A DNA stretch of 64,000 nt, taken from NCBI GenBank assembly GCA_025351425.1, contig JANXVY010000056.1, positions 31,814-95,813 on the forward strand, written 5' to 3'. The DNA comes from Hyphomicrobium sp. (GTDB lineage Bacteria; Pseudomonadota; Alphaproteobacteria; Rhizobiales; Hyphomicrobiaceae). Positions 8,333 through 17,525 of this stretch are shown here, in pieces (the first letter of the stretch is position 1; each line of letters starts with the position of its first letter). A program made the position numbers and the translations under genes. Under the pieces are notes generated by a model. It saw only the letters and a program-made list of their open reading frames with translations. It had not been told where the DNA came from and made no database searches.

Positions 8333-9331
8333 CTAGCTGGCGGCGCGCTGGAAAATCATAGAGGCGGCAAGACCCGCACTCGCCGCCAACAGAACGGCGG
8401 CAAGCCCATACCAGACCGGATGCTCGTGCGCGTAGTCGTAGACCAGCCGCTCTAGCCCCTCCCGTTCGAGCATGAGATTTGCGGAATTCGACGCCAGCAG
8501 GCGGCCCTCATGGAACAGGTACACGCGCCCCTGCAGCGGGCCGACCGGAATGTTGGCGGGCAGCTTGATGCTGGCGCGAAACAGCGACCGGCCGATGAAG
8601 GCGACGCCGTAGTCATTGCGGACGTAGAGGCCATCCTGCTGTTTCAACCGCAGCACCGCCCACTTGTAGTCTTCGAGCGCTTCCGGAGCGACCCGCGATG
8701 AGCCGCGGCCGGGGATCATGCGCTCGCGGCCAAAACCGATACTGTTGGCGGTAAGCACACGCGCCTCGGCGATCTCGTCGAGCGGCCGGGTCGACGCGAT
8801 GGCAGAGTAGAGCGGCAGGTTGTCGAAGCGCACCGATTGAGCGTTGATCCAGAGCCCCCCCACATTGCTCTTGAGCCGGACGATGGAGGGCGCGCCCTGC
8901 CCCTCCACGACGACGGCCACATCGTAGAAACCGGACTCGGCGCTGACCTGCCGGCTGTTCGCGACCGTGCCGAAAATGATGATCTCGGTGCCGCTGAAGC
9001 CCGACGTCACGGCAATGTTGCGCGTCGACACGTCCGCTTCGACGCGTTCGGGCGGCGTTTCAAGCGGTGGCGGCGCAGCGCCAGTGGGCGGCGTGCCGGA
9101 AGTCTGACCCTTCGGCGGGTCGACGGACGGAACAGCGGGCGCCGGTGCGCGCGGTGGTTGCGCCGAAGGCGCGGCGGGCGGGGGCCGTTTCTTGACCAGC
9201 ACCAGATCGGCTTCCAGGGCCGCCGGCCGCAACCCAAAGGGCAGCGCGGTCACGGGCCCGTTGGGCAGCGAAACAATCGCCAGCGACACGGCGGCCCAAG
9301 CAAACCCGATCCATCGCGCTATCCCGCTCAT
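8333..9331 (-). CDS. TIGR02186-family membrane-anchored protein
   Basis: 332 residues: N-terminal signal peptide (FAWAAVSLAIVSLP), then a Pro-rich stretch at about 50-95, a conserved periplasmic domain (EADVSTRNIAVTSGFSG, TEIIIFG, VAVVVEG) and one C-terminal membrane helix (WYGLAAVLLAASAGLAASMIF). This is the alphaproteobacterial family TIGR02186, of unknown function. Its start overlaps the stop of the upstream TauE/SafE gene by 4 bp (ATGA), so the two are co-translated. A role as periplasmic partner of the exporter is inferred from this linkage. The Pro-rich insert looks like a flexible linker between the signal peptide and the domain. Confidence 0.85.
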   Translation of the reverse strand: MSGIARWIGFAWAAVSLAIVSLPNGPVTALPFGLRPAALEADLVLVKKRPPPAAPSAQPPRAPAPAVPSVDPPKGQTSGTPPTGAAPPPLETPPERVEADVSTRNIAVTSGFSGTEIIIFGTVANSRQVSAESGFYDVAVVVEGQGAPSIVRLKSNVGGLWINAQSVRFDNLPLYSAIASTRPLDEIAEARVLTANSIGFGRERMIPGRGSSRVAPEALEDYKWAVLRLKQQDGLYVRNDYGVAFIGRSLFRASIKLPANIPVGPLQGRVYLFHEGRLLASNSANLMLEREGLERLVYDYAHEHPVWYGLAAVLLAASAGLAASMIFQRAAS

Positions 9332-10257
9332 TCGAGCCCCCCCACCAGCGGCGTGATGGAGTAGAGTTCGGCAGGCATCGCCACGAGATCGTACCCGACC
9401 CGGAAGCAGACGAGAAGCACGAGAGCGGCAAGCCAGAACCGCAGCTGCTCTCCCTTGAGCCGCACGCCGGCCGCAGCGCCCAGCTGCGCGCCAATGACGC
9501 CGCCCGCGACGAGAAAGAAGGCGAGCGGCAGATCGACGGTCTGGTTAGTAGCCGATTGCAGCACGGTGGTCGCGGCGGTCACGAACACGAGCTGGAACAG
9601 CGACGTTCCGACCACGATGTTGGTCGGCATACGCAGGAGATAGATCAACGCCGGTACGATGATGAAGCCGCCGCCGATCCCCATGATGGCCGCGAGGAAG
9701 CCGACGAACGCGCCGATCGTCATCGGCGGCACGGCGCTGGTGTAAAGTTTCGAACGCCGAAAGCGCATCTTGAACGGCAGTCCGTCGAGCCAACTGTGCG
9801 CGTGGGCCCGCCGCTTGAGCGCAGCCCCGCCCGCCTTGACCTTTTGGATTGACCGCATGCTTTCGAGCAGCATGACGGTGCCGACGGCTCCTAGAAATGT
9901 AACGTAGGCGAGCGACACGACGAGATCGAATTGTCCTAGCCTGCGCAGGATTCGGACGACCTGCACGCCGATCACGGTGCCGACGAGGCCGCCCGCGATC
10001 AGCACGAGGCCCATCTTGACATCGACGTTATCGCGCCGGTATTGCGCGACGGCCCCCGACATGGACGAGGCGACGATCTGCGCCGACCCTGTGCCGACCG
10101 CGACCGCGGGCGGAATGCCGAGAAAGATCAGCAACGGCGTTATGATGAACCCGCCGCCGACGCCGAACAGCCCGGACAGAAATCCGACCGCCGCGCCCAT
10201 GCTGACGAGTAGCCAGCCATTCATGCTCATTTCGGCGATCGGGAGATAGACGTTCAT
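9328..10257 (-). CDS. TauE/SafE-family anion exporter
   Basis: About 309 residues and eight predicted membrane helices in two halves, each with a Gly-rich motif (GLFGVGGGFIITP; IMGIGGGFIIVPALIYLL). The TauE/SafE family moves sulfite, sulfoacetate or related organic anions out of the cell. The start is taken at ATG 10257 (MNVYLPIAEMSMNGW), because the 17 residues upstream are not membrane-like; MNGW at 10230 is also possible. It forms a two-gene unit with the TIGR02186 gene. The substrate cannot be read from sequence. Confidence 0.88.
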   Translation of the reverse strand: MNVYLPIAEMSMNGWLLVSMGAAVGFLSGLFGVGGGFIITPLLIFLGIPPAVAVGTGSAQIVASSMSGAVAQYRRDNVDVKMGLVLIAGGLVGTVIGVQVVRILRRLGQFDLVVSLAYVTFLGAVGTVMLLESMRSIQKVKAGGAALKRRAHAHSWLDGLPFKMRFRRSKLYTSAVPPMTIGAFVGFLAAIMGIGGGFIIVPALIYLLRMPTNIVVGTSLFQLVFVTAATTVLQSATNQTVDLPLAFFLVAGGVIGAQLGAAAGVRLKGEQLRFWLAALVLLVCFRVGYDLVAMPAELYSITPLVGGLE

Positions 10258-10350
10258 CGGGAAGGACGTACACGCTGGCTTTGGGATGCTGGCTCTCAGA
10301 CCAGTCATTCAAGGACCATCGCGCACGGCCGGGCAAGTCATTTTGCCATG

Positions 10351-10378
10351 AAAAAAGCGAACCGTTGCCTGTTCGCTT
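10351..10378 (-). terminator. Rho-independent terminator after the SEL1/PodJ-like gene
   Basis: Read on the minus strand: an 8-bp perfect stem AAGCGAAC/GTTCGCTT with an 8-nt loop, followed by a run of six T. It lies about 30 bp past the stop of the minus-strand gene ending at 10407 and before the TauE/SafE start, so it separates the two transcription units. Confidence 0.75.
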
Positions 10379-10406
10379 TGAATTTCCACAAATATGGTGC
10401 CAGACC

Positions 10407-13259
10407 TTACCCGTTGTCGGGGGTCGCGGCCTGCCGGCTCTTCCACACTTCGCCGGCGAACCGGGGATCGTTGGCGAGCTTTTCCGAGACCATCGGCTGC
10501 CAGTTCTTGGCGAGATGATCGGCGGCGGCAAGCCCCGCGGTATCGAGCTTCGACTTCATCAGGTCGCGGCGGCGAACGGCTTCCTTGTCGCCCGACTTGG
10601 CGGCAACGGTGAACCACATGGCTGCCTGCACGAGGTCCTTTTCGACGCCGAGGCCGCTTTCGCAGAGCACGGCGAGATTGAACTGGCTGTCGGCGAGGCC
10701 ATAGCTGGCCGCCTGAGTGAACCAGTGGGCAGCCGTTGCATAGTCCGGGCTTTCTGACGAACGGCCTGCAGCGAGAACGGCGAGGTTATGCATCGCCTTC
10801 ACGTTGCCCTGATCGGCAGCGCGTTGATACCAGGTACGCGCCCGGCCCAGATCGGGCTTCAGCCCAAGGCCGCGCTCATAGAACGTGCCGAGCCGGTATT
10901 GCGCCTGCGCAAACCCTTGCGTCGCCGACCGTTGATACCAGCGCACGGCCTCTTTAAGGTTCTGATCGGTGCCCTTGCCCTCGGCGAGGCGGCTTGCGAC
11001 CTCGAACTCGGCCGAAGCGTCGCCCTGGGCCGCGGCCAAGCGCAGCGACAGCGGACCAACGGTTGCAGGCGGCAGATCGAGCGTGCCGCGCACGGCGCCT
11101 GCTGCGCCGCCTTCGGCCGGCGGCTGGCCCGTCAGATCGTCGGGGCGAGCCGAAGCCGCAACTGCTGGCGCAGTTATGTCGCCCGCCGTGGCGTTGGCGA
11201 GCACCGGCAATTCGGCTTGCTGGTAGTCACCGGTCGCCGTCTTCTGAAGGAGGATGCCGGTGACCGGCGCCTGCTGCGTGTATTGGCTCTTGGCGAAATT
11301 GGAGCGCACGTTGTTGCTGTCGGGCACGCGATCGACCTCGCGCACACTGTCGGACTGCCCGATATCGTCGGTCACCGTCTCCGGCATCAGGCGCGGATTG
11401 ACGATATCAGGCAAGCCATCCTTGCGCGCCAACTGCGGCGGCGTCGCCTGCATACCGTTCAGCACCTCGCTCCCGCCTTCAGCTGCAGCGCGCAGCTTGG
11501 CTTCACCCGTGGCCGCGCCGGCTTGTGCCGGCCGGGATGCCTGTCCCGCGAGCACTGGTGCAGGCGCCGGCTGGGCGGCCACGATTGGGTTGGCCGCAGG
11601 TTCGGAACGCGGCATCGTCATCAACAGCGCCCCGGCGCTTCCGGCTGCGACGACGGCGAGCGCAAGGCCGCTTACCATCAAGCGCTTGGCGCCGCCCGCT
11701 GCCTGCGGCTTGACGGTCCGCATTGCAGCTTTGCCGGCGGCCGCAGTTTCGGGTCCATTCTGAGCCTTTTCGCGCTGCGCCATCGCCGCGCGCTGGACGC
11801 TCGCCTGCATCTTGGCGCGCTGCTCCGCGAGATAGTCCTTGGCGCTGACGGGCGCCGCAGCCTCGGCCGGCTCGTCGTAGGCGGGAGCGGCGGGTGCATA
11901 TTGAGCGGCCGCACGCGCGGGATGCTCGTCGCGGGCGTCGTAATGCTCGCCCGCGAACGTTGCCGCACCTTCCATGGTCTCGACCCGGTCCAGCATGCGC
12001 AGCATCGCTTGCTGCAGCGTATCGAGCGTGTGTGCGGTCTGTTCATCGCCCTGGCGGCGTTCTTGGATGAAGTCCGTCAGCAGCGAATGAACGTCTCCGG
12101 ACCGGTTGTCGCGTTGTCCCAGGGCGACACGCGCAGCTGCAGCCTCTGCGGCGGCGATCGCCACCCCGTGGAAGTCGGCATCGGTGCGCGAGGGCGCGGC
12201 CGCCGCAGCCGGGATCGCGCGGGCGATGACAGCGTTGAGGCGTTCTTCCGTTACCTGTTGGGCAATAGCGTGCAACTGCTGCTCCAAGCCGTCGAGCCGC
12301 TCCAGTTCGCGGTTGGTGTGCTCGAACTGCGCACGCAAGTCCTCGAGATGGTTTTCAGCCAAACGCAGGCCCTCGACGTCCGCCCTGCTTGCGACCCCCT
12401 TGAGCGTGACCGACATGCGCTGCTCGAACAGGTCCAGCCGCTGATCGAGCGACTCCAGACCGGCCTGAGGCCGCGCCGCAAGTGACGTCTCGATGCGTAC
12501 GGCGATATCGTTCAGGCGGCGCTCCAGCGCATCCGTGTTGCCAGCGCGTGGCAAGCCGACGAGCGGCAGAGCCGTGTTGGCGGCCGACGGAACATAGGCG
12601 GACGCTGTATCCTGGACCAGCTCGGCCGAATCTCCAAACAGCGCTTCACGGGTCGAATAGAGGCGGCTCAGCGCGGCTGCCTGATCTGGCGACCACGGTT
12701 CGGCCGGATTGCCGGGCAGGCTTTCCACGACGTCGAAGGTATCGACATCGGCGCCATATGCGCCGGCGCGCGCACGCATTTGGCCGGGCGACGACGAACG
12801 CAGCGGATTGGGCTGACTGAACGTCTGTGGCGCAGCGAGAGCAAACCCTGCTTCGACGTTCGCAATGGCCGATTGGGGCAATGTGACAGGAGCAGCGCTG
12901 GCGGCTTCGAGGTGCGCGTCCCGAGCGGAACTGAAGGCATGAGCTGAAGCGGCAGCTGGCACGGCCGCCGATGCGCGGGCGAAATAGGTTTCCGCAATCC
13001 GGTTCGCGAGCAGCGACATTCCGTCTTCAATACGCTCGAACCCCGGCCGGTATTCTTCAGGAACCTTCGGGCGAACTGCACGAACGTCCTGACCAAGGCT
13101 CGCTAGACGCTCCTGCATTTCGCGCAAAAGTTCGCCGTTGCGGCGCTCGGCGTCGCCAATCTTATCCAGAACCTGGTTCATGAGGTCTGCGAGATTGGGG
13201 GCGTCCGTTTCAGCTGCGGGCCATCCGCTCACGTGGTCGCCGGCGCTGCCTGATGTCAT
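10407..13259 (-). CDS. PodJ-like protein with coiled coil, membrane segment and SEL1 repeats
   Basis: 950 residues from ATG 13259 (a TTG four codons upstream is the alternative). The N-terminal half is Ala/Glu-rich with coiled-coil stretches (DAERRNGELLREMQERL; LEHDLRAQFEHTNRELERL-like segments). One membrane helix follows (RLMVSGLALAVVAAGSAGALLM), then a periplasmic part with at least four SEL1-type repeats (ASRLAEGKGTDQNLKEAVRWYQRSA, YRLGTFYERGLGLKPDL). This order matches alphaproteobacterial PodJ-like polar localisation factors and a family often annotated simply as SEL1-repeat protein. Polar organisation of division or peptidoglycan enzymes is likely but inferred. A clear terminator follows. 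Confidence 0.75.
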   Translation of the reverse strand: MTSGSAGDHVSGWPAAETDAPNLADLMNQVLDKIGDAERRNGELLREMQERLASLGQDVRAVRPKVPEEYRPGFERIEDGMSLLANRIAETYFARASAAVPAAASAHAFSSARDAHLEAASAAPVTLPQSAIANVEAGFALAAPQTFSQPNPLRSSSPGQMRARAGAYGADVDTFDVVESLPGNPAEPWSPDQAAALSRLYSTREALFGDSAELVQDTASAYVPSAANTALPLVGLPRAGNTDALERRLNDIAVRIETSLAARPQAGLESLDQRLDLFEQRMSVTLKGVASRADVEGLRLAENHLEDLRAQFEHTNRELERLDGLEQQLHAIAQQVTEERLNAVIARAIPAAAAAPSRTDADFHGVAIAAAEAAAARVALGQRDNRSGDVHSLLTDFIQERRQGDEQTAHTLDTLQQAMLRMLDRVETMEGAATFAGEHYDARDEHPARAAAQYAPAAPAYDEPAEAAAPVSAKDYLAEQRAKMQASVQRAAMAQREKAQNGPETAAAGKAAMRTVKPQAAGGAKRLMVSGLALAVVAAGSAGALLMTMPRSEPAANPIVAAQPAPAPVLAGQASRPAQAGAATGEAKLRAAAEGGSEVLNGMQATPPQLARKDGLPDIVNPRLMPETVTDDIGQSDSVREVDRVPDSNNVRSNFAKSQYTQQAPVTGILLQKTATGDYQQAELPVLANATAGDITAPAVAASARPDDLTGQPPAEGGAAGAVRGTLDLPPATVGPLSLRLAAAQGDASAEFEVASRLAEGKGTDQNLKEAVRWYQRSATQGFAQAQYRLGTFYERGLGLKPDLGRARTWYQRAADQGNVKAMHNLAVLAAGRSSESPDYATAAHWFTQAASYGLADSQFNLAVLCESGLGVEKDLVQAAMWFTVAAKSGDKEAVRRRDLMKSKLDTAGLAAADHLAKNWQPMVSEKLANDPRFAGEVWKSRQAATPDNG

Positions 13260-13556
13260 GGCTGTTCTCAAGTCCTATTGCCGCGCAATGCGCATCTGAG
13301 GCTCAGACTCAATACGAACAGAACCGTTCAGCAGCGAAGTTGGCAGCCAGCCGTAAATGTTCGGTTAAGCGGTGTCTTAAAGCGAGGAAATGCCGCCAAA
13401 ATTTCGAAAAGCAAGCACCCGATTCTGATTCGCACAGGTCAAGCGGCAAATCAGTCCTGCGCACCGAACGCGGAATGGGCTGGAAACACCGGCTGGTTTG
13501 TTTCGTTTTTGCCATAGTCGCGGTTTATTGTGGGCCGCAGTTGAAGGAGACCGAAC
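13260..13556. other. Intergenic region between divergent genes
   Basis: About 300 bp between the PodJ-like gene (minus) and the secreted coiled-coil protein (plus). It must contain both promoters. It is less GC-rich than its neighbours, with stretches such as TTTCGTTTTTGCCATAG before the plus-strand gene. I see no ORF, RNA gene or convincing inverted repeat in it. Confidence 0.5.
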
Positions 13557-14042
13557 ATGCGCGCTGCCCCATTGACGCTTCTGCTAGCAGCCTCGCTGTT
13601 GGCCTGCCCAACAGTGCGCGCGGCCGACGAAAAACCGGGGCGTTTCACCATGACCCCGGCCGAAGGCGGCGCCTTGAAGCTCGACACCGTGACCGGCGCA
13701 ACCTCGTTTTGCACCCGTGCTGAGGGCGACTGGTCCTGCAAACCGACCAAGGACGGCGAGCAGATCCTGCGCAAGGAAATCGACGGACTCAAGGGCGAAA
13801 TCGACGTCTTGAAGGAGCAGCTGACCAAGATGGAAGAGATCGCCGGCATCGGCGATCCCTCCAAAGCCGACGGTGGACGCCCCGGCGAACAGAGCGATGG
13901 CCCGCGTCCGCACGCCAAGATGGACCTGCCGACCGAAAAAGACGTGGACCAGGCCTTCGACTACTTCGAGCGCATGGTCAAAAAGCTGCGCGAACGCCTG
14001 AACAAACTCGAAGGCGAAGGCAAAAGCGGCACGCCGCTTTGA
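13557..14042 (+). CDS. Secreted coiled-coil protein, function unknown
   Basis: 161 residues with a good ribosome site (AAGGAG, 8 bases upstream). A cleavable signal peptide (PLTLLLAASLLACPTVRA) is followed by a short domain with two cysteines (SFCTRAEGDWSCKP), possibly a disulfide, then a charged coiled coil (LRKEIDGLKGEIDVLKEQLTKMEE) and a second one near the end (VKKLRERLNKLEGEG). Similar small periplasmic proteins occur across Rhizobiales without known function. It is divergent from the PodJ-like gene and stands alone. Confidence 0.75.
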   Translation: MRAAPLTLLLAASLLACPTVRAADEKPGRFTMTPAEGGALKLDTVTGATSFCTRAEGDWSCKPTKDGEQILRKEIDGLKGEIDVLKEQLTKMEEIAGIGDPSKADGGRPGEQSDGPRPHAKMDLPTEKDVDQAFDYFERMVKKLRERLNKLEGEGKSGTPL

Positions 14043-14103
14043 GTACGGTTTAGCCGGAGTGTAAGCGGTTCGGCGTTAAGTGCCGCTCCAAAGCGAGAGA
14101 GCA

Positions 14104-15132
14104 TTACACCTCCGGCAACCCCGCATAGCGCCGGGTGGCCGCGATGAGTTCGTGGATCGTACCGGGTTCGGTCATGGCATGGCCTGCGTCCCCGACAATC
14201 CTGAGATCAGCCTGCGGCCACACCTGATGCAACGCCCATGCATTCGTAAGCGGCGTCACCACGTCGTATCGTCCGTGCACGATGGTGCCGCGTATGCCAG
14301 CCAAGCGCTGTGCCTGCACCAGAAGCTGATCGTCGGCCTCCAGAAACCCGCCGTGCTGGAAATAGTGGCATTCGATGCGAGCGAACGCGATCGCAAACTG
14401 ATCGGCGCCGAACGCCCGGATGCGGCCCTCGTCGGGTTTAAGCGCGAGCGTCGACCCCTCCCACATGCTCCACGCGCGTGCCGCCCGCAGCTGCTCGGCC
14501 GGATCGGAACCCGTCAGCCGGCGATGGAACGCCGCCACCATATCGGAGCGCTCTCCGGCTGGGATCACGCTGCTATAGGCAGCATAGGCGTCGGGGTAGA
14601 TCGCACTTGCGCCTTGCTGGTAGAACCACTCGACTTCACACCGGCGAAGAAGAAAAATACCACGCAATATCAATCCAGTAACACGTTCCGGATGGGTTTC
14701 GGCATAGGCGATCGAAAGCGTCGATCCCCACGACCCGCCAAACAACTGCCAGCGCGAAATATGAAGGTGCTCGCGCAGCCGCTCGATGTCGGCCACCAGA
14801 TGCCAGGTGGTGTTGTGTTCGAGGCTCGCATACGGCGTCGAACGCCCACAGCCGCGCTGGTCGAACAAGATGATGCGGTAGTGGCTTGGATCGTGGAAGC
14901 GCCGCATGGTTGGGTTGGCGCCGCCACCCGGCCCCCCGTGCACCAGCAGCACGGGCTCGCCCTCGGGATTTCCGCACTCCTCGAAAAAGATCACATGACC
15001 ATCGCCGACCTCCAGCGTGCCGGTCCGATAAGGCTCAAGGGCCGGATAGAGCCGCAGCCGGACGGCGGACGCAGCCGCTTCGGTCACGGGCACGACGGCG
15101 GATGGAGGCGCGGACGTTTTGGTGTCATGCAT
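14104..15132 (-). CDS. pip: Proline iminopeptidase
   Basis: 342-residue alpha/beta hydrolase of peptidase family S33. The nucleophile elbow GGSWGS and the oxyanion region HGGPGGG are both present, and the C-terminal GDAGHAMTEPG carries the catalytic His. It removes N-terminal proline from peptides in the cytoplasm. The stop of the symporter gene upstream is only 12 bp away, so it may be the third gene of the DUF4212-symporter-pip transcript. Pip is normally about 320 residues; the N-terminal 20 residues here are extra. Confidence 0.9.
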   Translation of the reverse strand: MHDTKTSAPPSAVVPVTEAAASAVRLRLYPALEPYRTGTLEVGDGHVIFFEECGNPEGEPVLLVHGGPGGGANPTMRRFHDPSHYRIILFDQRGCGRSTPYASLEHNTTWHLVADIERLREHLHISRWQLFGGSWGSTLSIAYAETHPERVTGLILRGIFLLRRCEVEWFYQQGASAIYPDAYAAYSSVIPAGERSDMVAAFHRRLTGSDPAEQLRAARAWSMWEGSTLALKPDEGRIRAFGADQFAIAFARIECHYFQHGGFLEADDQLLVQAQRLAGIRGTIVHGRYDVVTPLTNAWALHQVWPQADLRIVGDAGHAMTEPGTIHELIAATRRYAGLPEV

Positions 15133-15144
15133 GGGACGAAGTTC

Positions 15145-17001
15145 TCAAACCGGATCTGCTGTGCGCTGGCGTTTTTTCAACCGCAGCAAGCGCATCTCGC
15201 GGTCATACAGAATTTCCCCGCCCGGCACACGGATATCGCGCACGAGTTCGAGCGCATGCCGCCCGGGGTAGGGCGTCGCGAGACTGGCCGCGATGCCGGC
15301 AACCAGGGCAGCCGGAATGCCGAACACGCCAGCCAGCGCAGGGTCGAACGGCAGCCAGTCGAGCCCGCCCAGGATCATCGCCAGCAACGCGACCGCAAAG
15401 CCCGATACGAGCGCTGCGACCGCGCCGAATGCGTTGGTCCTCTTCCACCAGATCGACATGACGAGCACGGGGAAAAACGCCGATCCGTTGAACGCGAGCG
15501 CCCCCAGCAGAAGATCGAGACTGTCGCCTGGCAGCAGGAGTGCACAGGCAGCGCCGCCCGCAATCGCCAGCGCGAGGCAGGTCTTGGCCAGCGCCAGCCG
15601 CTGCGGATCAAGCGGCGGCTCGGCCTTGGCGCCGTGAATGATGTCTTCCGCGAGCGTCGCGCCCAGCGCCGTGGCCGCGGCTCCCCCGCCCGCCAGACAA
15701 GCAGCCAATGCCCCGATGGCGGCAAGCCCCGAGAACACCTGCGACAACCCCGCCGCCATCGGCAGCGAGAACAGGACCGCATCGCGCGAAAAGGCGAGGC
15801 TCATGAGCACGCTTCGACTGGCATCGTTGCCGGTCGCAAGCTTGGGGTCGAGGTCTGCGTAACCAAGGGCTGCGAGTTGCCGGACCCACTCGGGGACTGC
15901 GCCCGTCATCGTGGTCTCGAAGAGCAAGGCCCGGTAGAATACGGCGATGGACGCCGCCGTCAGCATGACGATACCGAACACGACGGTCGCCCAGCCGAGT
16001 GATTTGCGCGCTTGATAGACGCCCGGCGCAGTCGCGATCCGCGGCAGCAGCCAGGGCGCACTGGCGACCCCCATCATGATGGTGAGGACGGCGGCGACAA
16101 AACCCGCCGGCCCGACCGCACCAAACGTCGTGGCATAGCGCTTGCCAATGGCCGACAGCCCGTTGCCGGGCAGGTCGAAGGCCATGCCCTGGGCCAGCAA
16201 GATCGGCAAACCCTGCAGGGCTTCCTGCTTGGCGATCACCCGCATCAGCGGCCCGTGGCTGAGTTGGGCGATCGGCAGATTGGTCCACATGACCGCAACG
16301 ACGGCGACCGGCACGATCAGCGCCAGTAGAGCGGCAATTGCTTGCGCGACGCTCGACCAGGTGAGCGCGCGCGTACCCCCGCTGAGCAGCGTCGCCATCA
16401 TCGCGCCGGCGATCAAAAGCAACAGGCCGCTGGCTGGCGCACCGGTCAGGAATTGCGCGCAAAACGCAGCCATTTTTAGCTCGGCCGTCAGCATCATGGT
16501 GAGCGGCACAAGCACGATCACCGCGGAAACCCGCCGCAAGACGGGGCTTTCGAACCTCCGGCCTAGGTAGGTCGGGATCGTGTACGCGCCGAACTTGCGA
16601 AAGAACGGCGCGAGCAGAATGCCCATTACGACAAAGCCCGAAAGTCCGCCGATGACGAGGCACAGCGCATCGAACCCGATAAGAAACAGCGCGCCCGTGA
16701 TCGCGACGATGCCGGTGCCCCCAAACGCGGAGAAGGCGAGCGTAAAACCGCTGTAGACCGCCGGAACCCGCCGCCCGGCCGCGAAAAATTCAAGTGAATC
16801 GCGCGTCGCACTCGCAATCCCGATGACGGCATAGAGGCCGAGCGGAATGGCAAACAGCACCCAGCGCAACCCGTCCTTGGGCGCACCCAGCTGCTCGGCG
16901 ATCAACACCAGCAGCAGGAGCGATACGAAGGCGCTGGCGAAGATGCCGAAGTAGGCGCCGAGCTTGGGGTTGACGAGCCGCCGGGCCGGAGTGAATGACA
17001 T
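15145..17001 (-). CDS. Sodium:solute symporter, large subunit (VC_2705-like)
   Basis: 618 residues of SSS-family (SLC5) sequence with about 13 hydrophobic segments. Family motifs include FFAAGRRVPAVYSGFTLAFSAFGGTG near helices 2-3 and IPTYLGRRFESPVLRR. A DUF4212 small subunit sits 15 bp upstream, the two-gene arrangement of the TIGR03647/TIGR03648 symporter type. The substrate is probably a small carboxylate such as acetate, inferred from resemblance to ActP-type permeases and from the CrbS/CrbR-like regulators next door. The C-terminus has a basic tail (MRLLRLKKRQRT). Confidence 0.88.
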   Translation of the reverse strand: MSFTPARRLVNPKLGAYFGIFASAFVSLLLLVLIAEQLGAPKDGLRWVLFAIPLGLYAVIGIASATRDSLEFFAAGRRVPAVYSGFTLAFSAFGGTGIVAITGALFLIGFDALCLVIGGLSGFVVMGILLAPFFRKFGAYTIPTYLGRRFESPVLRRVSAVIVLVPLTMMLTAELKMAAFCAQFLTGAPASGLLLLIAGAMMATLLSGGTRALTWSSVAQAIAALLALIVPVAVVAVMWTNLPIAQLSHGPLMRVIAKQEALQGLPILLAQGMAFDLPGNGLSAIGKRYATTFGAVGPAGFVAAVLTIMMGVASAPWLLPRIATAPGVYQARKSLGWATVVFGIVMLTAASIAVFYRALLFETTMTGAVPEWVRQLAALGYADLDPKLATGNDASRSVLMSLAFSRDAVLFSLPMAAGLSQVFSGLAAIGALAACLAGGGAAATALGATLAEDIIHGAKAEPPLDPQRLALAKTCLALAIAGGAACALLLPGDSLDLLLGALAFNGSAFFPVLVMSIWWKRTNAFGAVAALVSGFAVALLAMILGGLDWLPFDPALAGVFGIPAALVAGIAASLATPYPGRHALELVRDIRVPGGEILYDREMRLLRLKKRQRTADPV

Positions 17002-17016
17002 GGTTTGAACAGTCCC

Positions 17017-17277
17017 TCAGGTGTCTTCGTGCGCGCCATGCCAATGGTCGATGGCGTCCTGCCGGTTGACGAAGCTCGCAACCGTCACGATCGCGATCAG
17101 GACCAACCCGTGCCCAGCCAGGAAATATCCGAGCGGGAAGCCCATGAACCGGTTCGAATTCAATTTATCAGCATACAGCGGAAGCACGATGATGACGGCC
17201 AGGAACGGAATGAGACTGGCGAGCATCTGCCATTTGGTGTGCTGCCAATAGGGCTTTCGTTCCTTGCGTTCGATCAT
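17017..17277 (-). CDS. DUF4212 symporter small subunit
   Basis: 86 residues with two membrane helices (MLASLIPFLAVIIVLPLYA and FLAGHGLVLIAIVTVASFV) after a basic N-terminus (ERKERKPYWQHTKW). The motif NSNRFMGFPLGYFLAGHG is typical of DUF4212, the small partner of VC_2705-type sodium:solute symporters. It is followed after 15 bp by the large subunit. The 250-bp divergent region upstream separates it from the response regulator gene and probably carries the promoters for both. Confidence 0.88.
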   Translation of the reverse strand: MIERKERKPYWQHTKWQMLASLIPFLAVIIVLPLYADKLNSNRFMGFPLGYFLAGHGLVLIAIVTVASFVNRQDAIDHWHGAHEDT

Positions 17278-17525
17278 GGAGTTCCCCGTTTTGCCGCCGG
17301 CCCGGCAGCGGTAACCAACAATCGTGCTGAGACTTTGGCAGCAGGCGGGTCTGATGTCGGCCCTCGATATTCACCCTTCGCCGAATTCGCGTCGCACGAA
17401 TCGTCGTGCCGGTTTACTGTTGCGCCACTGTAGTGCACTTTAGTACTGCGACCATACGTGTTGAGGTGGAACTGCTGCAATTTTTTGAAAGGCGCCCGCC
17501 ATCGACGCCGAGACCGGAGACGTTC

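Noticed and set aside
10788..12485. 565-codon plus-strand open frame
   Set aside because: It lies wholly antisense to the PodJ-like gene, whose repeats and coiled coils are clear. High GC gives long shadow frames.
14080..16002. 640-codon plus-strand open frame
   Set aside because: Antisense to pip and the symporter gene, both with strong motifs. Its composition is Arg/His/Gln-rich shadow.
17440..17500. Possible sigma-54 promoter (TGGAACTGCTGCAAT) before the LuxR regulator
   Set aside because: The GG and GC doublets are 7 bases apart, not 10, so it does not fit the -24/-12 pattern.
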